The notes under the pieces are model-generated. The model did not search any database. It was not told the DNA's origin and was given only the letters and a program-made list of their open reading frames with translations. Made by a program: the position numbers and the translations under genes. 64,000 nucleotides of DNA from Blautia sp. MSJ-19 (GTDB lineage: Bacteria; Bacillota; Clostridia; Lachnospirales; Lachnospiraceae). The DNA lies in contig NZ_JAHLQA010000039.1 in assembly GCF_018918125.1 (NCBI RefSeq), positions 1 to 64,000 on the forward strand, in the 5' to 3' direction. Below are positions 1 through 9,151 of this stretch, piece by piece (position 1 is the stretch's first letter; every line of letters starts with the position of its first letter).

Positions 1-217
<217 letters not shown>

Positions 218-382
218 AATGTTTGATTCACTCAAGATAACAACTAGCTATCTCTCGTTTTTACTGTTTATAAAAAGTTCATTCTATTGAATGATGATTC
301 TTAAAGAATTTTCGAGAATCGTATGTGTTTCACTGTTTAGTTATCAAGGTTCTTTGTTTTGCTCTCTTGCGACAGCTCATTT

Positions 383-411
383 AGTTTATCACGTTCGTTT
401 TTGTTTGTCAA
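383..411 (-). promoter_or_regulatory. rRNA operon promoter P2
   Basis: On the minus strand there is a perfect -35 TTGACA (406-411), a 17-base spacer and -10 TAAACT (383-388). It lies about 165 bases upstream of the 16S 5' end. It resembles P1 (484-512) in sequence beyond the hexamers: both have GAAYGTGATAAA-type -10 regions followed by similar initial transcribed bases, so the pair looks like a tandem duplication. Tandem promoters are usual for Firmicute rRNA operons. The 218-563 stretch otherwise contains AT-rich leader and no gene. Confidence 0.85.
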
Positions 412-483
412 GAACTTTTTTAAGTTTTTTCAAAACTTTTTTCGAACTCTTTTGTGATCTCGTTGCTCATCAGCAACTCGTTT

Positions 484-512
484 ACTTTATCACATTCATT
501 TCTGAATGTCAA
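484..512 (-). promoter_or_regulatory. rRNA operon promoter P1
   Basis: Minus-strand -35 TTGACA (507-512), 17-base spacer, -10 TAAAGT (484-489). It sits between the tRNA-Ser gene and P2 and would drive the 16S gene. The AT-rich run upstream could serve as an UP element. Confidence 0.85.
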
Positions 513-563
513 GTACTTTTTTGAAGTTTTTTAATTTCTTTTTCAGAAGTTATTAACTCCAAA

Positions 564-651
564 CGGAGAAGGAGGGATTTGAACCCTCGCGCCGGTTACC
601 CGACCTATACCCTTAGCAGGGGCACCTCTTCGGCCTCTTGAGTACTTCTCC
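564..651 (-). tRNA. tRNA-Ser (anticodon GCT)
   Basis: The complement folds as a class II tRNA: acceptor stem GGAGAAG pairing with CTTCTCC, a long variable arm as in serine tRNAs, and a T arm with GGTTCAAATCC. The anticodon loop CTGCTAA carries GCT (bases 615-617 in complement), reading AGC/AGT serine codons. The discriminator is G and the 3' CCA is not encoded. It has its own consensus promoter at 715-743 and lies just upstream of the rRNA promoters in the same direction. Confidence 0.96.
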
Positions 652-714
652 TGACTCCGAATTCATAATACTTTATGCAATTTGAAGTACATTTCTTTTC
701 GAAACGCATGGTTA

Positions 715-743
715 ATTATACATAACTCACTTTACATTGTCAA
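715..743 (-). promoter_or_regulatory. Promoter of tRNA-Ser
   Basis: Perfect consensus on the minus strand: -35 TTGACA (738-743), 17-base spacer, -10 TATAAT (715-720). The tRNA starts about 64 bases downstream, so a short leader must be processed off. Confidence 0.85.
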
Positions 744-785
744 CACTTTTTTTTGCATTTCTTTTAATATTTTTTTATATGCCTT

Positions 786-2099
786 TTACATGCCCGACGG
801 AAGCAGTATTTTGAGCTCAAACCAGTTGTTTTCCTGTGCCGCTACAACAGAGCCGTGATACTTCTCTACCGTACTCTTTATACTCTTCATTCCATATCCA
901 TGGATTCGTCTGTCTTTTTTTGTTGTCACCGGCATGCCGTTCTTGAACTGAATCTTTTCATCGCAGTAATTCTCTGTACGGATACGGACAAACTGTTTTT
1001 CTTTTGTTACGTAGAGCCAGATTAGTCGTTTCTGCTTCTCCTGCTGCTTTTCAGCACTCTCAATTGCATTATCCAGCATATTGCCAAATAATGCACTTAC
1101 ATCCATATCTTCCATAAAAGACAAAGCTTCCCCATCCACAATAAATTTCAGCTCGATTTCTTTATTTTGACAGAGCATTGCCTTATTTGTCAGTACCGCA
1201 TCCAGAATCTGGTTTCCGGTCTTGTTCTGTGTCTCATATACTCTGATCTCACGTTCCATCTTCTCCAGATAGCTCGTAGACTTTCCGGTATAAGACTGTG
1301 TTTTGAGAAGATTGATCTGGTGTTTCAGATCATGATACTTCTGATTCACCATATCAATATTTTCTTTGGACAACTGATAATTTTTGTACTGCATCTCCAT
1401 GATATTCCGCAGGGTGTCCTTCTCGAAACGGATCTGGATCTCCTTCACCTGAATATGATATGCATACAGCACAGCGATCCCGCTTAAATCCACAAGCGTC
1501 CGTATTATAAAAATATCCGTGACAAAGCTGCCACTGAACAGACCATTCTGATCAAGATAACTTAAATTGCTCATGGCAAATACAGATGCTGCTATGATAA
1601 TGACTACCAGTAATTCTCTTCTTGTAATATGAAGTTCTTCAAGGTCTTTCTTAAGGTTCAGCTCGATCAATGTAAGTACAGCAAAAATCACTGTATAAGC
1701 AATTGCCAGTTCTGTCCATCTCCAGACTTTTCCATGCATGCCCCTTGTATATGTCAGATAATAATAAATCTGCCAGCACAGAGACGCAGCAAACTCTCCA
1801 TTGATAAAAGCCTTTACACAGTAAAAGCCAGCCTCCCTGAGTGAAAAATCATTACAGATATAAATATATCCCAGAAGAAGTCCCACGATCACGACCATCG
1901 ACGGAATAAACAGTTCCTGCCTTACTCCATCTGTCACTGTCATAAAAAACAAAAGGAGGGCAAACTGAGCACAGCTTACTGCTGCCAGCTTCCATCCTCT
2001 GATTTTTCTCTCATTCGTACCTGTAATTGCAAATACGGATAAAGCATAAGCTATGGCATAGTAATACCCTGGTGTATTTAGCACCTCTGCTGTGTTCAT
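786..2099 (-). CDS. GHKL-type sensor histidine kinase (AgrC/HPK10-like)
   Basis: A 437-residue membrane sensor kinase that probably phosphorylates the LytTR regulator encoded just upstream. Residues 1-215 form about six hydrophobic segments with no large extracellular domain, as in AgrC and ComD peptide receptors. The dimerisation/phosphoacceptor region has H256 and H260 in YHDLKHQINLL. The ATPase part shows the N box around N340-N344 (FGNMLDNAIES) and the G box GYGMKS (401-406). Its start overlaps the end of the regulator gene by 4 bases, so the two are translationally coupled. No agrB- or agrD-like gene is seen nearby, so the input signal is unknown. Confidence 0.9.
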   Translation of the reverse strand: MNTAEVLNTPGYYYAIAYALSVFAITGTNERKIRGWKLAAVSCAQFALLLFFMTVTDGVRQELFIPSMVVIVGLLLGYIYICNDFSLREAGFYCVKAFINGEFAASLCWQIYYYLTYTRGMHGKVWRWTELAIAYTVIFAVLTLIELNLKKDLEELHITRRELLVVIIIAASVFAMSNLSYLDQNGLFSGSFVTDIFIIRTLVDLSGIAVLYAYHIQVKEIQIRFEKDTLRNIMEMQYKNYQLSKENIDMVNQKYHDLKHQINLLKTQSYTGKSTSYLEKMEREIRVYETQNKTGNQILDAVLTNKAMLCQNKEIELKFIVDGEALSFMEDMDVSALFGNMLDNAIESAEKQQEKQKRLIWLYVTKEKQFVRIRTENYCDEKIQFKNGMPVTTKKDRRIHGYGMKSIKSTVEKYHGSVVAAQENNWFELKILLPSGM

Positions 2100-2806
2100 T
2101 TGCCCACCTCATTCAAATATTCATTTAATGCGTCCAGGAACGGTTTGCGCCTGCTCCTGCTTACCTGAATCGTATCTCCGTTGACGCTGACATCACTTCC
2201 CATGTAATTATCTACATATTCCAGATTTACCAGATAGCATCTGTTACACCGGAAAAAGCGCTTTGCATCCAGCTGACCTTCCGCATCCCGGATCGTCCCC
2301 TTGGTCACAAAGCTTCCCTCTGTTGTATGATAGATCAGGAGATGGTCCTGTACTTCCACATAACAGATCTGTGCAATATCCAGTTTCTTTTTGCCACCTT
2401 TCAGTGCTATGGTAATAAATTCTTTTTCCTGCACTTTTACTCTGTGAAGTGCCCTTCCCATACTCTCCGAAAAAGAAAAATACGAAATAGGCTTCAACAT
2501 GTAATCCAGAGCATTTACCTTATAACCCTGAATTGCATACTGAGGCATATTTGTTATAAATATAATGACGACATCCTTGTCCAGTTCGCGGATTTTTTCT
2601 GCTGCTTTCATTCCATTCAGAAAAGCCATCTCAATATCCATAAGAATAAGGTCATAGTCCGCGGTATAATCCGTCACGATATCTTCGCCATCCCGAAACT
2701 CTGTGATCAGAAATTTCAGCCCGTTTTCTTTCTCGTATCGTCTCAGGTGAGTTCGTAACGCTTCCAGGTCGTTCGCATCATCTTCCACTGTTGCAATACG
2801 AAGCAT
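2096..2806 (-). CDS. LytTR-family response regulator (AgrA-like)
   Basis: A 236-residue transcription regulator. The receiver domain (about 1-125) keeps the acidic pair E8-D9-D10, the phosphoacceptor D57 in LILMDIEM and the K in YMLKPI. The C-terminal LytTR DNA-binding domain (about 135-232) has the typical YVEVQDHLLIYHT strand and the RFFRCNRCYLVNLEYV block. It is the first gene of a two-gene operon with the downstream kinase (ATGA overlap). A promoter at 2879-2907 and a 9-bp inverted repeat in the leader precede it. Target genes are unknown; such regulators bind direct repeats. Confidence 0.92.
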   Translation of the reverse strand: MLRIATVEDDANDLEALRTHLRRYEKENGLKFLITEFRDGEDIVTDYTADYDLILMDIEMAFLNGMKAAEKIRELDKDVVIIFITNMPQYAIQGYKVNALDYMLKPISYFSFSESMGRALHRVKVQEKEFITIALKGGKKKLDIAQICYVEVQDHLLIYHTTEGSFVTKGTIRDAEGQLDAKRFFRCNRCYLVNLEYVDNYMGSDVSVNGDTIQVSRSRRKPFLDALNEYLNEVGK

Positions 2807-2830
2807 CGTTCATCCCCCGTGCCTTTTCCA

Positions 2831-2859
2831 TGTCACTGTTCATTCCGTTCACAGTGACA
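2831..2859. repeat. 9-bp perfect inverted repeat in LytTR operon leader
   Basis: TGTCACTGT (2831-2839) and ACAGTGACA (2851-2859) are exact reverse complements with an 11-base gap. The repeat lies between the -10 box and the start codon of the regulator gene, so it would form a hairpin in the leader RNA or act as a dimer binding site. No T run follows on the minus strand, which argues against a simple terminator. Confidence 0.6.
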
Positions 2860-2878
2860 TATACATAATAATACCTGT

Positions 2879-2907
2879 AGTATAACAAGAAAAAGCACAG
2901 GAAACAA
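2879..2907 (-). promoter_or_regulatory. Probable promoter of the LytTR regulator/kinase operon
   Basis: Minus-strand -35 TTGTTT (902-907 within 2902-2907), 17-base spacer and -10 TATACT (2879-2884). Good -10 and spacing, weak -35, about 75 bases upstream of the start codon. Confidence 0.55.
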
Positions 2908-2954
2908 TGCATTTTTTATTCCAGCTTTTTATTTCAAAGCTTTATTCCAAAGTT

Positions 2955-4406
2955 TTATTTCAAAGTGAAGGAAATAAAGTCAAAACTTCCTTTTCCTTCA
3001 AAGGTAAAGAACAGCGCCTCTCTGTTGCCAGAAGCCTGAAGCGGAGCTTTGAATGCTTTCAGTTCCCTAACTGAATTGATTGAAATCTTGGCTACAGCTT
3101 CTCCGTTTTCACTGGTACGAACATACAGCGTACCCTCTGCACGTCCCTTTACGTTCACACTGACCTCTTTTGTTTCGCTGAGATCAAAATATTTAAAGCC
3201 TGCCAGTGCACCGTCGCACATATTTGCAATGTACTGATCCGGTCCGGACTCTCTGTCTTTTCCGTCCTGAGTCAGGTAAGGACATCCTTTTTTCGGATGC
3301 TTGATCATACTTAAGAAACGAGTGCCTTTTTTTCCATAAAGGTTGCAGGTAATATAGGACGGGTAAGTTCCTTTTCCTTCCAGCGGTCCGCCATTTAAAC
3401 CACAGGAAGTCATCTCTGCCTGATAAAATTTACCATCTTCAAAACGGATTTCCTCTGCCATTGCCTGACGGGAAGACTGTTTACGGTTACTGTGTCTGTG
3501 ATAGAAAACAAAATATTTTCCATTCAGTTCAATGATGCTGCCGTGTGTATTTCCAGTATCAAATCTCGCATGTTTCACATCCGGTACGCCTTCAAGACCT
3601 ATATCGCCGTTGCTTACCAGAATGCCGCCGTACTGGAATCCCTTTACCGGGCTGTCGCTTGTCGCATAGCAGAGCTCATGGCTGTTCATTGTACTGTAAA
3701 TAAAATAATATGTACCATTAAATTTACGCATAGAACTTGCTTCAAGGAAAGAATGACCCTCATAAGGAGTTCCGATGGATTCCTTTTCGCCTGCGATTCC
3801 GATATAGGACGGTCCATCCAGTACAGTCAGCATATCTGACGGATCGAGTTCGAAGCACATCGGGCCATGTTCGGTCGGTTTGGAACCATCCAGAAGGATC
3901 GGGTTTCCTGCCAGTGCAAAGCCAGTATACAGATACAGTCTTCCATCGTCATCCATAAAGATGCCCGGATCAAACTGGAACGGTTCGTTCTTCTTTCCAA
4001 TTGCAATGCCATCGCTGTATTTTACATATCCGTAGAATTCGTATTTTCCTGCCGGCTCATCACAGACAGCTACGGAAATCATCTTTGTGCCACCCATAAA
4101 ATAATAGAGATAAAATCTTCCATCCGGTCCCTGTACCATATCCGGTGCTGCAAGGCCGTTCGTCAGACGGATTCTCGGTGCCGCCGGGTCCTGTTCTCTT
4201 TTGTAAATGCATCCTTCGTAACGCCAGTTGCCCAGATCGTCCACCGGTGCGGACCAGCATACATAATCCCCCAGACAGAAATTCAGTCCGTTGAAGATAT
4301 CATGGGAACCGTAAACGTACACACGGTCTCCTACAACATGTGGTTCTGCATCCGGGACATATTCCCAGCTTGGCATGTATGGATTTACAGCCTGTTTTGT
4401 TTTCAT
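2955..4406 (-). CDS. Glycoside hydrolase family 43 protein
   Basis: A 483-residue cytoplasmic (no signal peptide) GH43-type enzyme, expected to act as a beta-xylosidase or alpha-L-arabinofuranosidase on short oligosaccharides. The five-bladed propeller shows the usual triad: general base D19 in VPDAEPHV, pKa-modulating D146 in FQFDPGIF and general acid E222 in FLEASSM. The last about 90 residues look like a small beta-sandwich of the CBM6 type. The start follows GGAGGG with good spacing. It is separated by 132 bases from the O-acylation genes, with no clear terminator between. Substrate cannot be decided from sequence. Confidence 0.88.
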   Translation of the reverse strand: MKTKQAVNPYMPSWEYVPDAEPHVVGDRVYVYGSHDIFNGLNFCLGDYVCWSAPVDDLGNWRYEGCIYKREQDPAAPRIRLTNGLAAPDMVQGPDGRFYLYYFMGGTKMISVAVCDEPAGKYEFYGYVKYSDGIAIGKKNEPFQFDPGIFMDDDGRLYLYTGFALAGNPILLDGSKPTEHGPMCFELDPSDMLTVLDGPSYIGIAGEKESIGTPYEGHSFLEASSMRKFNGTYYFIYSTMNSHELCYATSDSPVKGFQYGGILVSNGDIGLEGVPDVKHARFDTGNTHGSIIELNGKYFVFYHRHSNRKQSSRQAMAEEIRFEDGKFYQAEMTSCGLNGGPLEGKGTYPSYITCNLYGKKGTRFLSMIKHPKKGCPYLTQDGKDRESGPDQYIANMCDGALAGFKYFDLSETKEVSVNVKGRAEGTLYVRTSENGEAVAKISINSVRELKAFKAPLQASGNREALFFTFEGKGSFDFISFTLK

Positions 4407-4538
4407 GTTTTCCCTCCAAATTTCACATTTTCAATTTCGCAGTTCTGATTTTATAGCTCAAAATTTATAGTCTCACTTTTATCATGTCTGCATTGTAGCA
4501 TGATTTTCTGCGTCAGATTTCTTTTTAGCGTGGTCGGT

Positions 4539-5849
4539 TTATTTTTCTGCGTGATCTGTGCTTTCCCGGATCTGTCCGGCATACGCCGACCAGAAATAAT
4601 TTCGTTTATAACTGTCTGATGACATCGGTGGCACAACGATTTCTGCACTGGTGCCATCCAGAAGGTGCTGACCCACGATACACTTCGAAGGATCTTTCTG
4701 TTCAAGTACGATCATCTTAAGACCTGTACAGCCCGAAAAGGCATGATCTTCAATCTGCGTCACATTCTCCGGAATCACGATCATTTCTTCGCCCTGATAT
4801 GCCTCGCTGTCCTTTGCAGTCCAGATTCTGGTCTCTGTGGATGTATTTTCCCACGTTCTGTGTGGTTTCTCCGGAAGTTCCACACTTACAGTCCGTTCAT
4901 CACCAAGCATCGCTTTGATATCACGGATCAGCTGTACCGTATTTACTTCTTTCCCCGCCTGATTCAGATGAAAATTCGTATCAAAAAACCACTCCGCTTC
5001 CATGAGACTGTTCTCTGGATTTCCTGCAACCGGGAAATCCAGTTCCTGCCGCAAAAACGCATCATATGATGTCAGATCATCTGCATCTTCCACTGCCAGC
5101 TTGTTTACCGGACAATATCGGTACCAGACGGCTGCGCCTTTTTTCTCAAGACGCTCTGCCCAGGCGTTCATATACTCCAGAAATTCCGGCTGCACCACAT
5201 CTTCTGTAAATCTTACCTTCTGGTTCACATCATAGCCGCCCGGAAGTATATTCTCCCTGCACGCATCCAGATCGATATCTCCATAGGTATTAAAGGATTT
5301 TTTCTGATATACACTGTCTGTCGGAGGATTTTTCCCCTTCCATGCATAGTTCAGTTTTTCCAGTGCAAATCCCAGAAAATTTCCCAGCATCGCCTCAAAG
5401 TTTTCGCTTTTTATATGACGCAGCATCCCAAAAGCTCCGTCAGCTGCCTGCCACATATATTCTCCATTAAAATAATCCGAGAGTGTCTGCTCACTCTGTT
5501 CCGGAGAAAGAATCACAATATCTCCCTCATGAATATACGCTTCGGAGAGATCCATGACCGCCTTTGTCCCAAGCCCTGCATACATGCCAAAGTTGACAAC
5601 CTCATACGAAGGAAAAAATTCGTCGATCATCTCGCTGTCACAATCAAAAGCAACACCGCTGCCTCCAACAAGTACGATTCTCTGTCCCGGAGTTTCCTTT
5701 AATCTTTCATATTTACTTTTCAGTTCTCCCATAAACGTATCTCCATACTGTGCAGGCAGCCCAAAACCACAGATCAGAAAAAAAATCTGCTCTGCCAGAA
5801 ACACTGCCAGCGCAATTATGACAACACGTCTTACTGTTTTTTTATCCAT
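4539..5849 (-). CDS. SGNH/DltD-like membrane protein with C-terminal BspA-type LRR
   Basis: A 436-residue protein probably facing the outside, with one N-terminal membrane segment (about 7-27). It has an SGNH-hydrolase-like core: a GGSG nucleophile motif (S64) and a distal D290-x-x-x-H294 pair in FFDTNFHLN. Such proteins (DltD, AlgJ/AlgX, PatB types) partner an MBOAT protein to move acyl groups onto surface polymers. Residues about 356-425 add a BspA-like leucine-rich repeat (IPENVTQIEDHAFSGCTGLK), which is unusual for this family. It begins 2 bases after the MBOAT gene, so it belongs to the same operon. The polymer acylated is unknown. Confidence 0.8.
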   Translation of the reverse strand: MDKKTVRRVVIIALAVFLAEQIFFLICGFGLPAQYGDTFMGELKSKYERLKETPGQRIVLVGGSGVAFDCDSEMIDEFFPSYEVVNFGMYAGLGTKAVMDLSEAYIHEGDIVILSPEQSEQTLSDYFNGEYMWQAADGAFGMLRHIKSENFEAMLGNFLGFALEKLNYAWKGKNPPTDSVYQKKSFNTYGDIDLDACRENILPGGYDVNQKVRFTEDVVQPEFLEYMNAWAERLEKKGAAVWYRYCPVNKLAVEDADDLTSYDAFLRQELDFPVAGNPENSLMEAEWFFDTNFHLNQAGKEVNTVQLIRDIKAMLGDERTVSVELPEKPHRTWENTSTETRIWTAKDSEAYQGEEMIVIPENVTQIEDHAFSGCTGLKMIVLEQKDPSKCIVGQHLLDGTSAEIVVPPMSSDSYKRNYFWSAYAGQIRESTDHAEK

Positions 5850-5851
5850 AT

Positions 5852-7210
5852 TTAAAACCTGAAATAAATAAATGCATTTTCACCGCCCGATGCCATCATG
5901 CCAAGCCATGAAAATTCAATTACAGTCACCATCACAACAAAACCTGCTGCCACCAGGCAAAGTCCCTTCCTGGTCTGACAGCACTTATCAATTTCCTCGG
6001 GAATCTGTTCCAGAATCAGCCAGGTAATTCCTGTCGCAAGAAGCCGCAGAATCGCCAGTCCCTGAATTCCCAGGAAACTCATCGTCTCCGTGATTCCGCT
6101 GCCCAGAGGATTCACAAACGGCTGCAACAAAATCTGCCACGCATCGATAAGCGAAGATGCCCGAAAAAACACCCATGCAATATCCACAAGAAGCATCGTG
6201 AGAATCCATCCGGCCGCCGGAGGAAGAATCCTCTTTTTATCTTTCCTCAGCAGTGAGAAACACATAGCTCCGACCATATAGATTCCGTGGATCAGTCCCC
6301 ACACAACGAAATTCCAGGATGCCCCATGCCAGAATCCACTTAAAAGGAAAACAATCAGCACATTCCGGCATCTCTTCGCAAATCCTCTGCGGTTTCCTCC
6401 AAGTGGAATATATACATAATCCGTAAACCAGCGCGTCAGGCTGATATGCCACCTTTTCCAGAAATCCTGTATGCTTACTGCACGGTAAGGATGCCTGAAA
6501 TTTTCCATAAGCCGTATTCCCATCATATGTGCCGCACCTCTTGCAATATCTGTATATCCGGAAAAATCACAATAAATCTGAATGGCAAAAAACACGGTTC
6601 CCAGAACCGCACCAATCCCACCGGCATCCTGCGGTGCAGCATACACTCTGTCAACATACACAGCCAGATAATCTGCCACGACGACTTTTTTGTAAAATCC
6701 CCGAAGCATCAGCCAGAAACCATTCAGCAGATCTGTCCGGCTCTTTGTATGGTTTTCTTTCAGTTGTCCGAGAAGGTTCCCCGCCCTCTCGATCGGGCCT
6801 GCGACCAGCTGTGGGAAGAACGAAACAAACAGGGCATAACTTGCAGGATTTTTTTCTGCTGAAATCTCACCCCGATATACATCGATCACATATGCCATTG
6901 TCTGGAAAGTATAAAATGAGATTCCCACCGGCGGGACCGAATATTTCAGGCCGATCAGAAGTCCCAGACACACAGCCACCGCAAAAATCAGCCAGGATCT
7001 TCTGTGTCTGCCTTTCTCAATAGCAATTCCTGCCAGATAAGTAACCGCCGTTGTAAGCAGAAGCAGACCTCCCGCCCAGGAACTTTCCCGTATATAGAAG
7101 AAGTAACTCACTGCCAGCAGAAAGAGTTCTCTGTGTTTCCACGGAATCTTCCAGTACAGAAACACCACAACTGGAAAAAGGAAAACAAATGTCAGTGATA
7201 TAAAGTTCAT
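5852..7210 (-). CDS. MBOAT-family membrane O-acyltransferase
   Basis: A 452-residue polytopic protein of the membrane-bound O-acyltransferase family (AlgI/PatA/DltB group), which passes acyl groups, usually acetyl, across the membrane to an extracellular carbohydrate or wall polymer. Family hallmarks are visible: WKRWHISLTRWFTDYVYIPLGGNR (around 251-273; split here by its central H255) and the catalytic-channel histidine H295 in SGFWHGASWN. Length is normal. It overlaps the upstream lipoprotein gene by 4 bases and is followed after 2 bases by the second SGNH gene, so the three are one transcriptional unit. Confidence 0.92.
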   Translation of the reverse strand: MNFISLTFVFLFPVVVFLYWKIPWKHRELFLLAVSYFFYIRESSWAGGLLLLTTAVTYLAGIAIEKGRHRRSWLIFAVAVCLGLLIGLKYSVPPVGISFYTFQTMAYVIDVYRGEISAEKNPASYALFVSFFPQLVAGPIERAGNLLGQLKENHTKSRTDLLNGFWLMLRGFYKKVVVADYLAVYVDRVYAAPQDAGGIGAVLGTVFFAIQIYCDFSGYTDIARGAAHMMGIRLMENFRHPYRAVSIQDFWKRWHISLTRWFTDYVYIPLGGNRRGFAKRCRNVLIVFLLSGFWHGASWNFVVWGLIHGIYMVGAMCFSLLRKDKKRILPPAAGWILTMLLVDIAWVFFRASSLIDAWQILLQPFVNPLGSGITETMSFLGIQGLAILRLLATGITWLILEQIPEEIDKCCQTRKGLCLVAAGFVVMVTVIEFSWLGMMASGGENAFIYFRF

Positions 7211-9015
7211 TTCTTCTCCTCCTTCGCAAGCTGTTCTTTCAGATCCCGGATCACTTTTTCGGTCCGGATCTGTGCCCCTTCTGTAGATAAATGATTATCG
7301 GTTCCATACAGATAGATTCCTGTATACAAAGAATCCTCAAGTTCAGAAATAACAGGAACATGTAACTGACTCTTAAAATATTCATGCAGGCGGGCTCTTT
7401 CCTCCTGCGTGCTGTCTTCTGAAAGTGCATATTTATTTCTGGGTGAATAGGTAAAATAAACTTTTATTCCCTGATCCAAGAATTTCTGAAACTCTGCATT
7501 CACAGAATCGATATACGTTTCTTTTGGAAATGCGTTTACTGTATAATTTACCGGAAGTCCATAAATCGGTTGTTCACTCGTGGAATTTGGACGATATACG
7601 ACATAATCCCCATACTCATTGTAGCTTGGTTCCTCCACTTCATTCCCATCCTCATCATAATCTGAAGCCCGGACATCGTAATTTTTTCGTTCCATATCCT
7701 GTCTTGCCGTCTGGTATGCAGAGAAAGCAGTAAAAACCTGCGTATATTCCCGGAGGTCCAGTTCAGCAAATGCATCATAATTGGATTCCATCATGGCAAA
7801 CATCGCATAATCCAGTTCCTTCTGATAACAGAACTGTCTGTTTGCCGCATCAAATTCCGGAGAGTCCAGAAGAATATCTCCCTCCTTCATGCAGGATCGG
7901 ATCAGTTCAAGCTGTGGAAGTGCCGGTGAGTAGGCAAAAACTCCCATATTGACCACCTCATAATCAGGAAAAGCCTGATCCATCATCGCACTGTCATATC
8001 CAAATCTTGTCGAAGAACCGGAAAACAGAACAATCTTCTTTTTATCCTTCAACGCCAGCAGACGATCATATTTATCCTGAAAGGTATCAAAATAATTTCC
8101 ACTGTAAGCCGGAGCCTCGATCGCATTGATATGCAGGGTACGAAGCATATCGCAGTCCTGAAATGCATAGTCGCTGATCTTCTCCATATCATCGTAAATA
8201 TACAGCTGTTCCAGTCGGCTGTTCCTGAATGCCCATTTTTCGACTTCGTGAATCCCCGGTGAGAGAACGACTGTTTTGCACTCTGTATCTGCAAAAGCCT
8301 GTTCCCGGATCGTTCGCACCGGGAGCCCTCCAAGACTGGACGGAATGCAGATCTGCTGTGCCTTTCCGGTGTAGCCGGTTATGACTGCAAAGCCTGACAC
8401 TTTTTTGTACACAAACTCTGCCTCGTCAGTCCATGGGACCCACTGTGCATACAAAACAAGTCCTTCTTTCCATGCGATCCGACTTCCGAGACCCACAGAC
8501 TGTCCGGTTCCATCGGCTCTGGTATTCCACCCAAGTAACGTGTAACCATCTCTGGAAAAAAGCTCTGTTCCGGTCGAAGTATTGATTCTCTGGTGCGTAC
8601 CACGATAACAGATACTTACTCTGTCTGAATCCCCTGAAATGTTTTTTCCACCATTGGCATCATATGTAATCTCATATTTTCCTTTTTCAGCCTGAATACA
8701 GATACTCTCCGAATAATTTACTTCATGCAAAACAAGATTTACTGTTTTCCCATCATCCTGTTTTGTTATTTCGGTCTCACCATGATAATCTGTGCCCATA
8801 AACTGCCAGTTATCATCCAACGTAACCGTGAAGCTCACATCACTTCCAGATTCTATTGTTCTGGCAGGATCTGTTACATGATAGCCTTCTCCGGCTTCCA
8901 GAACGATATGACAGAGATTTTCTTTCTCCGCGTTATTCTGACCGCATCCGGTCATTCCTGCTGTCAGCAGAAGAAGGAATATCCCAGATGCCATTTTCCA
9001 TGTTCTTTTGTACAT
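7207..9015 (-). CDS. Lipoprotein with InlB-type repeat, BspA LRR and SGNH-like domain
   Basis: A 602-residue lipoprotein: signal peptide with lipobox ending at C24 (GMTGC). Domain order is unusual. About 113-193 is an InlB B-repeat/Flg_new module (YEITYDANGG, then GYTLLGWNT and LYAQWV). About 205-300 is a BspA-type leucine-rich repeat (IREQAFADTECKTVVL). About 325-595 is an SGNH/DltD-like domain with FSGSS (S334) and D573-x-H575 near the end. It is the first gene of the lipoprotein-MBOAT-SGNH operon; AAGGAGG sits just before the start. Probable role: extracellular acyl transfer with binding modules for surface attachment. This is inferred, not shown. Confidence 0.8.
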   Translation of the reverse strand: MYKRTWKMASGIFLLLLTAGMTGCGQNNAEKENLCHIVLEAGEGYHVTDPARTIESGSDVSFTVTLDDNWQFMGTDYHGETEITKQDDGKTVNLVLHEVNYSESICIQAEKGKYEITYDANGGKNISGDSDRVSICYRGTHQRINTSTGTELFSRDGYTLLGWNTRADGTGQSVGLGSRIAWKEGLVLYAQWVPWTDEAEFVYKKVSGFAVITGYTGKAQQICIPSSLGGLPVRTIREQAFADTECKTVVLSPGIHEVEKWAFRNSRLEQLYIYDDMEKISDYAFQDCDMLRTLHINAIEAPAYSGNYFDTFQDKYDRLLALKDKKKIVLFSGSSTRFGYDSAMMDQAFPDYEVVNMGVFAYSPALPQLELIRSCMKEGDILLDSPEFDAANRQFCYQKELDYAMFAMMESNYDAFAELDLREYTQVFTAFSAYQTARQDMERKNYDVRASDYDEDGNEVEEPSYNEYGDYVVYRPNSTSEQPIYGLPVNYTVNAFPKETYIDSVNAEFQKFLDQGIKVYFTYSPRNKYALSEDSTQEERARLHEYFKSQLHVPVISELEDSLYTGIYLYGTDNHLSTEGAQIRTEKVIRDLKEQLAKEEKK

Positions 9016-9151
9016 AAATCAAATTCCTCCTTCCATTTTTTATCGTATAAATGCACAGCGGCCTTCCGGTAGACTTAAGGCACAGCTTTAATGCTTACTA
9101 ACCTTAGTTATACCAGAAGACCGCCTGATACTGCCAGTCTTTTAAGACTCT

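Noticed and set aside
291-524. 77-codon ORF on the plus strand in the rRNA leader
   Set aside because: It is antisense to the tandem rRNA promoters, rich in Phe and Leu from T runs, and has no family likeness.
4451-4705. 84-codon ORF overlapping the second SGNH gene
   Set aside because: It is a shadow in another frame of a well-supported gene.
9137-9150. Palindrome AGTCTTTTAAGACT as a terminator of the GPH gene
   Set aside because: The stem is only six AT-rich pairs with a 2-base loop and no T run on the minus strand.
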